This document shows, in pieces, positions 58,097 through 64,000 of a stretch of 64,000 nucleotides of DNA. The DNA comes from Thiothrix sp. UBA5583 (GTDB lineage: Bacteria > Pseudomonadota > Gammaproteobacteria > Thiotrichales > Thiotrichaceae), in NCBI GenBank assembly GCA_002425225.1, contig DILV01000007.1:117736-181735 (forward strand), in the 5' to 3' direction. Both the position numbers and the translations under genes were made by a program. Positions within the stretch are counted from its first letter, which is position 1. Each line of letters begins with the position of its first letter. The notes under the pieces were generated by a model that saw only the letters and a program-made list of their open reading frames with translations, searched no databases and was not told the DNA's origin.

Positions 58097-59428
58097 ATGG
58101 CAATCCAGGAAATTTTTGTGCCAGACATTGGCAGCTTCAAAGATGTCGAAGTCATTGAAGTGTTGGTAAGCGTCGGCGACACCATTGCGGTGGAAGACTC
58201 GCTGATGACGATTGAATCCGACAAGGCATCGATGGAAATCCCGTCGTCTGCGGCGGGTGTGGTCAAAGAATTGAAGGTCAAGGTCGGGGATCGGGTGTCG
58301 GAAGGGAGTTTGATGTTGGTGTTGGATGTGACGGACACTTCGACTACGCTCAGTGACCGTAGCGCAGTTCCGCCCTCGAACCCTGCGCCTGCCCGTTCCC
58401 TGAGCGAAGCCGAAGGGAACACACAGCCTGCACCCAAACCTGAATCTCGCCCGCAACCCGCACAATCGCCCACAGCGGCGGTACAAGCCGACCTGAAAAA
58501 TGTCGATTTCAGCAAAGCCTACGCCACCCCGTCAGTACGCAAGTTCGCCCGCGAACTCGGCGTAGACCTCAACAAGGTGACAGGTTCAGGGCGCAAGAAA
58601 CGCATTACCCAAGAAGACGTGAAAGGCTACGTCAAAGACGTGATGAGCCTTGGCGGTGTGCCGGGTAAGGCGGCTTCCGGCGGCAATACGCTGGGTGTAG
58701 CACCGATGCCGGACATCGACTTCAGCCAATGGGGTGAAATCGAAACCGTTGTACTGTCACGCATCAACAAGCTGACGGGGGAATTCCTGCACCGTAACTG
58801 GGTACACATTCCACACGTGACCCAATTCGACCAAGCCGACATCACCGATCTGGAAGCCTTCCGCAAGCAGTTGAACGAGGAAAACGCCAAGTCCGGGATG
58901 AAGATCACCCCGCTGGTATTCATTATGAAAGCCGTGGTGGCTGGCTTGAAGGCTTACCCACGCTTCAATGCCTCGCTGGATGCCAAGGGGGAAAACCTGA
59001 TCCGTAAACACTACTACCACATCGGGGTGGCGGTGGATACGCCGGATGGCTTGGTGGTTCCCGTTATTCGTGACGTGGACAAAAAATCCATCATGCAGCT
59101 TTCCGAAGAGCTGAAAGAAGTCTCTGCCAAAGCACGTGACAAAAAGCTGAAACCTGCCGATATGCAGGGCGGTTGCTTCTCGATTTCCAGCCTCGGCGGG
59201 ATTGGCGGCACGAAATTCACCCCGATTGTGAACGCGCCGGAAGTGGCGATTTTGGGTGTGTCCAAATCCGAGATGCAGCCCGTCTGGAATGGCAAGGAAT
59301 TCGCGCCGCGCCTGATGTTGCCGCTGTCACTGTCCTACGATCATCGCGTGATCGACGGGGCGGATGGCGCACGTTTCACCACTTACCTCGCCAAAATGCT
59401 GGGTGACATTCGGAGGCTGCTGGTATGA
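58097..59428 (+). CDS. aceF: Dihydrolipoamide acetyltransferase E2
   Basis: A 443-residue protein with one lipoyl domain (residues 1-80, lipoyl lysine in ESDKASMEIPSS), a linker, a peripheral-subunit-binding domain (about 138-172: ATPSVRKFARELGVDLNKV) and the catalytic domain with DHRVIDG near the C-terminus. Many gammaproteobacterial AceF have two or three lipoyl domains, so this is a short form. The first linker contains an inverted repeat (58338-58415) in frame. The stop overlaps lpdA by ATGA. It passes acetyl groups to CoA. Confidence 0.96.
   Translation: MAIQEIFVPDIGSFKDVEVIEVLVSVGDTIAVEDSLMTIESDKASMEIPSSAAGVVKELKVKVGDRVSEGSLMLVLDVTDTSTTLSDRSAVPPSNPAPARSLSEAEGNTQPAPKPESRPQPAQSPTAAVQADLKNVDFSKAYATPSVRKFARELGVDLNKVTGSGRKKRITQEDVKGYVKDVMSLGGVPGKAASGGNTLGVAPMPDIDFSQWGEIETVVLSRINKLTGEFLHRNWVHIPHVTQFDQADITDLEAFRKQLNEENAKSGMKITPLVFIMKAVVAGLKAYPRFNASLDAKGENLIRKHYYHIGVAVDTPDGLVVPVIRDVDKKSIMQLSEELKEVSAKARDKKLKPADMQGGCFSISSLGGIGGTKFTPIVNAPEVAILGVSKSEMQPVWNGKEFAPRLMLPLSLSYDHRVIDGADGARFTTYLAKMLGDIRRLLV
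58338..58415. repeat. Second-family inverted repeat inserted in frame in aceF linker
   Basis: CTTCGACTACGCTCAG (58338-58353) and CTGAGCGAAGCCGAAG (58400-58415) are inverted copies matching at 14 of 16 positions, 46 bases apart. The CTTCGACTACGCTCAG core is familiar from dispersed repeats in several bacterial genomes. It codes the proline/serine/alanine linker after the lipoyl domain and leaves the frame open. It is unrelated in sequence to the CCTTCCCC family in lpdA. Confidence 0.7.
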
Positions 59429-61197
59429 GCCAATTAATCGAAGTCAAAGTCCCTGACATTGGCAGCTTCAAGGATGTGGAAGTCATCGAAGTGCTGGTGG
59501 ACGTGGGTTTCCAGATTGAAGTCGAAGAGTCGCTGATTACGATTGAATCGGACAAGGCGTCGATGGAAATCCCCAGTTCGCTGGCTGGTACGGTCAAGCA
59601 GATGCTGGTGAAGAAAGGGGATCGGGTGTCGGAAGGGACGCCGTTGCTGGTGTTGGAAGTGGGGGAAGCACAAGACTCCCCCCCATCCCAGCCTTCCCCC
59701 GCAAGGGGGGAAGGAGCAGGAGACACTTCGCCCAATTCTTCCGTCTTGTCCCCTTCCCCCCTTGCGGGGGAAGGGTTAGGGATGGGGGGAATTGAAACCG
59801 AAGTCGTCGTCTTAGGCTCTGGCCCTGGCGGCTACACCGCCGCCTTCCGCGCCGCTGACCTTGGCAAGAAAGTGGTGCTGATTGAGCGTTACGCCAATAT
59901 CGGTGGGGTGTGCCTGAATGTCGGCTGCATTCCGTCGAAAGCCTTGTTGCACACGGCAGAAGTGATTGAAGAAGCCAAAGCTTTCGCCAAACACGGCGTA
60001 AAATTCGGTGAGCCAGACATCGACATCGACGCAGTACGCGCCCACAAAGATGGTGTAGTCAGCAAACTGACGGGCGGGTTGAAGGCACTGGCAAAGCAAC
60101 GCAAAGTGACGGTTGTGCAAGGTTACGGGCGTTTCACTTCTGCCAACACCATTGAAGTGGAAGCAAACGATGGCAGCAAGCAAACCGTGAAATTTGCCAA
60201 TTGCATTATCGCGGCGGGTTCGCGTGTCACCAAATTGCCCTTCATCCCTTGGGCTGACCCGCGTGTGATGGATTCCACCGACGCACTGGCGTTGCAGGAA
60301 ATTCCGAAGCGGATGCTAGTGGTCGGCGGTGGCATTATCGGGCTGGAAATGGCAACGGTTTACCACGCTTTGGGTAGCAAAATCACGGTGGTGGAACTTT
60401 CCCCCGGACTGATGCCCGGTGCTGACCGCGATATTGTGAAGCCGCTCCACAACCAGATTAAAGGGCAATACGAAGCCATTTACCTCAACACCAAAGTCAC
60501 GGCGATTGAGCCGACGGCGGCTGGCTTGGTGTGTACGTTTGAAGGCAAGGGTGCGCCGGAAAAGGACACCTTTGACCGTGTGCTGGTCGCGATTGGGCGC
60601 AGCCCCAACGGTGGTTTGATTGATGCTGGCAAGGCAGGTGTATTCGTTGATGCTCGAGGCTTCATTCCGGTCGACAAGCAAATGCGTACCAATGTACCGC
60701 ACATTTTCGCCATCGGTGACATCGTGGGGCAGCCGATGCTGGCACACAAAGCCACCCACGAAGGCAAAGTGGCAGCGGAAGTGATTGCCGGGCATAAGGC
60801 ATTTTTCGACGCAAAAACCATCCCGTCGGTCGCCTACACCAGCCCGGAAGTGGCATGGATGGGCAAGACCGAAGAGCAGTGCAAAGCCGAAGGTATTGCT
60901 TATGAAAAAGGCAGTTTCCCTTGGGCAGCCAGCGGACGCGCCCTGTCGATGGATGCCAGCAACGGTGTGACCAAGGTACTGTTTGACAAGGAAAGCGGGC
61001 AACTGATTGGTGCAGGCATCGCAGGCAAGAATGCCGGGGAACTGATTGCCGAAGCCGTGCTGGCACTGGAAATGGGCGCGGATGCGCATGACATCGGCTT
61101 GACTATCCACCCGCACCCGACGCTTTCCGAAACGCTGAACTTTGCGGCGGAAGTGGCAGAAGGGACGTGTACGGATATTTACGCGCCGAAGAAGTAG
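59425..61197 (+). CDS. lpdA: Dihydrolipoamide dehydrogenase E3 with N-terminal lipoyl domain
   Basis: A 590-residue flavoprotein. An N-terminal lipoyl domain (residues 1-75, lysine in ESDKASMEIPSS) is fused to a full E3: FAD-binding GSGPGGYTAA near residue 130, redox disulfide GGVCLNVGCIPSK near 160, NAD-binding VVGGGIIGLEMA near 300 and the catalytic HPHPTLSE near the C-terminus. This fusion is known from Neisseria and related bacteria. The linker (about residues 82-122) is coded by a pair of inverted repeats (59678-59789). E3 reoxidises the dihydrolipoyl groups. Confidence 0.96.
   Translation: MSQLIEVKVPDIGSFKDVEVIEVLVDVGFQIEVEESLITIESDKASMEIPSSLAGTVKQMLVKKGDRVSEGTPLLVLEVGEAQDSPPSQPSPARGEGAGDTSPNSSVLSPSPLAGEGLGMGGIETEVVVLGSGPGGYTAAFRAADLGKKVVLIERYANIGGVCLNVGCIPSKALLHTAEVIEEAKAFAKHGVKFGEPDIDIDAVRAHKDGVVSKLTGGLKALAKQRKVTVVQGYGRFTSANTIEVEANDGSKQTVKFANCIIAAGSRVTKLPFIPWADPRVMDSTDALALQEIPKRMLVVGGGIIGLEMATVYHALGSKITVVELSPGLMPGADRDIVKPLHNQIKGQYEAIYLNTKVTAIEPTAAGLVCTFEGKGAPEKDTFDRVLVAIGRSPNGGLIDAGKAGVFVDARGFIPVDKQMRTNVPHIFAIGDIVGQPMLAHKATHEGKVAAEVIAGHKAFFDAKTIPSVAYTSPEVAWMGKTEEQCKAEGIAYEKGSFPWAASGRALSMDASNGVTKVLFDKESGQLIGAGIAGKNAGELIAEAVLALEMGADAHDIGLTIHPHPTLSETLNFAAEVAEGTCTDIYAPKK
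59678..59789. repeat. REPIN-like inverted repeat pair inserted in frame in lpdA linker
   Basis: The left copy (59678-59713) contains CCATCCC, AGCCTTCCCCC, GCAA and GGGGGGAAGG. The right copy (59751-59789) is its inverse, ending TTAGGGATGGGGGG. The 37-bp spacer codes HTSPNSSVLS-like residues. Single copies occur in ybbA (22953) and the glycosyltransferase (40964). The inserted peptide is proline/serine/glycine-rich and lies in a flexible inter-domain linker, so it can be tolerated. Confidence 0.8.
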
Positions 61198-61238
61198 GAT
61201 TTCATGTTTGACTCCTCACGAAAGTGAGAAACCGGTTG

Positions 61239-61271
61239 GCGACCCGCCTGAACAACGGGTCGCTTTTTTTT
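61239..61271 (+). terminator. Rho-independent terminator of pyruvate dehydrogenase operon
   Basis: GCGACCCG (61239-61246) pairs with CGGGTCGC (61256-61263), followed by eight T. It lies 42 bp after the lpdA stop and 16 bp before the next gene start. Confidence 0.9.
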
Positions 61272-61286
61272 GCTACCATAGCGCGT

Positions 61287-62129
61287 ATGGAAAAACCGAC
61301 TCTCCCCCTGATTGACTGCCGTCCTGTTGCTGCGTACTGCCTTGGTCATATTGCAGATGCCAGTTCCATCCCCGCTGATGAAATGGCGCAACGTATGCAC
61401 GAACTGCCCAAAACCACCCAGCCTATTGCCTTGTGCGGCGATGCTACCAGCCTGTGTGTAGCCAGTGAGTTTCTCACCCGCAAAGGCTATCAGGTAGTAG
61501 CGCAAACCGAATGGACACCACGATTGATGGAGGCTTTACAGACGCAAGGCAGGTTGGCAATGGGGATGAATTCCCCCAGTTTGTGGCAACCTGCGCCGCT
61601 GCTGGAGCGTTTCGTCACCGAAATTGTTCCTGCCCATGCCATTATTCCCGGCAAGGGGCTGGACATCGGCTGTGGTTCGGGGCGAGACATGGTGTACCTT
61701 GCTATCCACGGTTGGGAAATGACCGGCATCGACTACCTCGAGGGCGCATTGCAACGTGCTGAGGCGTTGGCTTCTCGTCAGCAGGTCAGTATCCGTACCG
61801 AATGCCGCGATCTGGAAACCGGTGATGACCCTTTTGCCGACCATGCTGATGCCAGTATTGACCTGATTTGTGTTGCCCGCTACCTGCATCGCCCACTGTT
61901 TGCTTGGATGAAACGTCTTCTCAAACCCGGTGGCATCGTTATCTACCAGACGTTTATGCAGGGTTGTGAGCAAACTGCTATTGGTCGTCCGCGAAAACCT
62001 GCTTTCTTGCTCAGGCCGGGCGAACTGGCACAACAATTTGCCGGGGCGGAGATTCTGCTGGATGCGGTGGAAATGCTGGATGATGGGCGTCCGGTTTCTG
62101 CCTTCGTTTGCCGTTGGTATGGGTCATAG
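61287..62129 (+). CDS. Rhodanese-like domain fused to SAM methyltransferase (TehB-like)
   Basis: A 280-residue protein. Residues 1-80 form a rhodanese-like domain (LIDCRPVAAYCLGHIADASSIP; active-site position IALCGDATS with C50). Residues about 120-270 are a class-I methyltransferase with GLDIGCGSGRDMVYLA and CVARYLHRP, as in TehB-type tellurite methyltransferases. The fusion suggests transfer of a methyl group to a sulfur, selenium or tellurium species, but this is inference. ATG at 61287 is chosen; the open frame from 61224 runs through the terminator. Confidence 0.82.
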   Translation: MEKPTLPLIDCRPVAAYCLGHIADASSIPADEMAQRMHELPKTTQPIALCGDATSLCVASEFLTRKGYQVVAQTEWTPRLMEALQTQGRLAMGMNSPSLWQPAPLLERFVTEIVPAHAIIPGKGLDIGCGSGRDMVYLAIHGWEMTGIDYLEGALQRAEALASRQQVSIRTECRDLETGDDPFADHADASIDLICVARYLHRPLFAWMKRLLKPGGIVIYQTFMQGCEQTAIGRPRKPAFLLRPGELAQQFAGAEILLDAVEMLDDGRPVSAFVCRWYGS

Positions 62130-62250
62130 GAAAATTTTCGGGTTAACCCCGTGAATCTTGTTGCATTTTCCTAATTTTTAAAACCCCATAAGCCTTTGAT
62201 TAAACTAAACTCCAAGGTGCTGTTTTGATAAACCATCAAGGGGTTGTTCT

Positions 62251-63195
62251 ATGGATAATAATCGCTCATGTTGCTGTGGCGCATTGCCACCTGTTTGGTG
62301 GTGGCTGCTAACCTTGCTGGGTTTGCCACTGTTGTATTTCATGATGATCAATGCCCGACAGGGCGACATTGAAACCGATCTTGCTGCTCGTAGCGCTGCC
62401 GGGTTGAAAGTCGCAGGCATGAATTGGGCTAAAGTGAGTCTGACTGGACGCGGACGTGATGTGCTATTGGAAGGGGTAGCAGCTTCTGAAGCTGAACGTG
62501 ACAAGGCCATCAAGCTCGCGCAGGGGATTTATGGTGTACGTGACGTGCAAAGCCTGATCAATGTTTCTGCTAGGTCTGCTACGCCTGCTGTGCCAGTTCC
62601 TGCGACTGCCTCTGTACAGGCAAACGCTCCTGCCGCCCCAGTGATGCCAGTGGCTCCTGCTGCACCAGTTGCGTCGACATCTCCTGTTGCTCCTGTCACA
62701 CCGGTTGCACCAGCAACCCCGCCCGTAGTGGCTGTCAATAAATCTGAACCTGTGCCAGCGCAAGTACCACCGGTGGCTACTACCAAACCAGTGCCTTCTG
62801 CTGAGGAAAAGGCTGTGCAGAATTGCCAACAGCAATTGAACGATGCCATGAAAGGTAAAACCATTTTGTTTGAAACCAATAAGGCTGTGATTCGGCAAGA
62901 CAGTGTAGCGTTACTGGATTCTCTGGTTGGTATTGTTTCCACCTGCAAAAGTGTCATTGCTGGTCGAGGTATCCAGATCAGTGGGCATACCGATAATGTG
63001 GGTAATGATGCTTACAACCAGAAACTGAGCGAACAGCGTGCTGGTGCGGTCAAGAATTACTTTGTGCAGAAGGGGATGGATACAGCACTAGTTAACAGTG
63101 TGGGTTATGGTGAAAGCCGACCAGTTGCATCCAATGACAACGAAGCGGGGCGATCGCAGAATCGTAGAATCACCTTTGATATTAACCCGGAATAA
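62251..63195 (+). CDS. OmpA family protein with transmembrane anchor and BON domain
   Basis: A 314-residue protein. A cysteine-bearing start (SCCCG) is followed by one transmembrane helix (about residues 14-33), a BON domain (about 38-107, GVYGVRDVQSLINV-like), a proline/alanine/valine-rich linker (about 110-190) and an OmpA C-terminal domain (about 200-314, with GHTDNVGND for peptidoglycan binding). It would link the inner membrane to peptidoglycan, as ArfA-type proteins do. It is followed by a 32-residue membrane peptide (10 bp) and a heptad-repeat protein, which look like one operon. Confidence 0.85.
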   Translation: MDNNRSCCCGALPPVWWWLLTLLGLPLLYFMMINARQGDIETDLAARSAAGLKVAGMNWAKVSLTGRGRDVLLEGVAASEAERDKAIKLAQGIYGVRDVQSLINVSARSATPAVPVPATASVQANAPAAPVMPVAPAAPVASTSPVAPVTPVAPATPPVVAVNKSEPVPAQVPPVATTKPVPSAEEKAVQNCQQQLNDAMKGKTILFETNKAVIRQDSVALLDSLVGIVSTCKSVIAGRGIQISGHTDNVGNDAYNQKLSEQRAGAVKNYFVQKGMDTALVNSVGYGESRPVASNDNEAGRSQNRRITFDINPE

Positions 63196-63205
63196 GGAGA
63201 ACCTT

Positions 63206-63304
63206 ATGTGGTACTTGTTTTCAGAATTGTTCATGTGGCTCCTGTTGGTGTTCATTTTTGGTCTGGTGATGGGCTGGTTTGCAAATTCAGGGAAAGAGGG
63301 TTAA
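63206..63304 (+). CDS. 32-residue membrane peptide
   Basis: A short gene with a strong AAGGAGA site 6 bases before its ATG. The product is mostly one transmembrane helix with WLLLVFIFGLVMGWF, including a GxxxG packing motif (GLVMG), and a short charged tail. The same pattern (WLLVAFLLGYGIGRF) is the anchor of the next protein. It probably pairs with its neighbours in the membrane. No family recognised. Confidence 0.7.
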   Translation: MWYLFSELFMWLLLVFIFGLVMGWFANSGKEG

Positions 63305-63307
63305 ATC

Positions 63308-64000
63308 ATGACGATGTTTTTGATTCAGGCTTTGTTGTGGCTATTGGTTGCCTTCCTGTTGGGATATGGGATTGGCCGTTTTCTGAAAGGGCTGTTTTGC
63401 CAGCAGCGGCAGGATCACGAACGTGATGTGAGTGTGCCTGCCTCACTGAAACCTGCCCAGACAGTTGCAGTGGCAAGCGGGACGGCGGCAGCCGTTGCAA
63501 CCCTTGCCCAAGTACGTGAAAAACTGAATGCCAATGCTGATTTGCCGGATGTATCTGTCCAGGCTCCAAGGGTTGATTTGCCTGAGGTGGCGGTGGCTGC
63601 TCCTGAAGTTGCACTGTCTGTGCCTGAAGTCACAGGACAGGCCGTGCCTGACATCAATGTGCAATTGCCTGACGTGGAAGGTATTGATGTGCCAGAAGTC
63701 GACCTGCCTGACATGATGTTACAGGCTCCGGCGCTGGATGTTGATTTGCCTGTCGTTGATGTGGATGTTCCAACGGTTGAGGTTGGGTTGCCAGAGGTCG
63801 ATGTCACGCTTCCTGCTGTTGAGGTCAGTTTGCCTGATGTTCCTGTCGATTTGCCGGAAGCCAGCGTGGTTGATACAGGGCTGGATTGGTTGGATGCTGC
63901 CAAGGCTGCGGTTATTGCAGGTGGTGCGGGGTTGGTTGCCAAGGCTGGCTCGATGCTGGACTTCGACAGTATTGACCCGCACAAGCCGATTGGTATTGAC
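63308..64000 (+). CDS. Membrane-anchored protein with heptad P/V repeats, 3' end beyond window
   Basis: An open frame of 231 codons that runs off the right edge. Residues 4-30 form a transmembrane anchor (WLLVAFLLGYGIGRF). From about residue 79 to 185 the sequence repeats every seven residues (occasionally five) as [LVA]-P-x-[VI]-x-[VL]-x: DLPEVAVAAPEVALSVPEV and so on, about 16 units. Such AHNAK-like repeats suggest an extended beta-structure or fibre. A helical segment (about 193-216) follows. Function unknown. The pair of genes before it suggest an envelope-spanning structure. Confidence 0.75.
   Translation, partial: MTMFLIQALLWLLVAFLLGYGIGRFLKGLFCQQRQDHERDVSVPASLKPAQTVAVASGTAAAVATLAQVREKLNANADLPDVSVQAPRVDLPEVAVAAPEVALSVPEVTGQAVPDINVQLPDVEGIDVPEVDLPDMMLQAPALDVDLPVVDVDVPTVEVGLPEVDVTLPAVEVSLPDVPVDLPEASVVDTGLDWLDAAKAAVIAGGAGLVAKAGSMLDFDSIDPHKPIGID

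Noticed and set aside
59678..59789. Repeat copies considered as CRISPR or tandem repeats
   Set aside because: Copies are inverted, unevenly spaced, few, and lie in coding sequence with no cas genes.

Overview
The window looks like chromosome from a gammaproteobacterium of roughly 50-55% GC, most likely a Thiothrix/Thiotrichales-type sulfur bacterium. That assignment is an inference from protein style (a large surface-polysaccharide locus, tesA-ybbA-ybbP, AceE/AceF/LpdA with a lipoyl domain on LpdA, a zinc-starvation operon with zigA and a zinc-independent DksA) and from families of G/C-rich palindromic repeats. No rRNA, tRNA, CRISPR array, transposase or phage gene was seen, and no stretch above 300 bases lacks a gene.

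Positions 1-13,000 form an iron-homeostasis island. On the minus strand are bfd, hemP, an imelysin and the start of a further exported protein. On the plus strand are a small unknown protein, a di-heme peroxidase, two complementary bacterioferritin subunits and a UPF0016 cation transporter. A catecholate-type TonB receptor, a PiuC-type dioxygenase and a ferric-iron binding protein follow on the minus strand. An FMN-dependent alpha-hydroxy-acid oxidase and exbB-exbD-tonB plus a small lipoprotein complete the block. Several Fur-box-like sequences lie in the intergenic regions.

Positions 12,967-20,026 are one tightly packed minus-strand run of ten genes for zinc starvation: zigA, dksA2, a HisI paralogue, a DUF3299 lipoprotein, a 39-residue membrane peptide, a zinc ABC transporter (ATPase, permease, binding protein), a second COG0523 GTPase and a ZrgA-like protein. 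A sigma70-type promoter flanked by two 13-bp palindromes sits upstream. SelO, TesA, YbbA and YbbP follow.

Positions 25,843-48,876 are dominated by surface polysaccharide. Two probable c-di-GMP effectors (a PilZ-like protein and a FimX-like degenerate EAL protein) lead directly into an overlapping plus-strand operon of glycosyltransferases, a DUF4091 lipoprotein, a Wzy-like polymerase and a Wzx-like flippase. A convergent minus-strand trio (FemAB-like, glycosyltransferase, polysaccharide deacetylase) resembles accessory genes of exosortase (XrtA) loci, but no exosortase is visible. A Wzc-type tyrosine autokinase, GalE and a Wza-type export lipoprotein follow, with unrelated genes (YqiA-like esterase, uracil-DNA glycosylase-like, helix-hairpin-helix protein) between them.

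Positions 48,940-64,000 hold two overlapping DUF697-type GTPases, potBCD, RNase T, the pyruvate dehydrogenase operon, a rhodanese-methyltransferase fusion, and an envelope gene set: an OmpA/BON protein, a 32-residue membrane peptide and a membrane-anchored protein with heptad proline/valine repeats that runs off the window. The most unusual features are palindromic repeat elements inserted in frame inside coding genes (ybbA, a glycosyltransferase, aceF, lpdA), the heptad-repeat envelope protein, and the palindrome-flanked promoter of the zinc operon.
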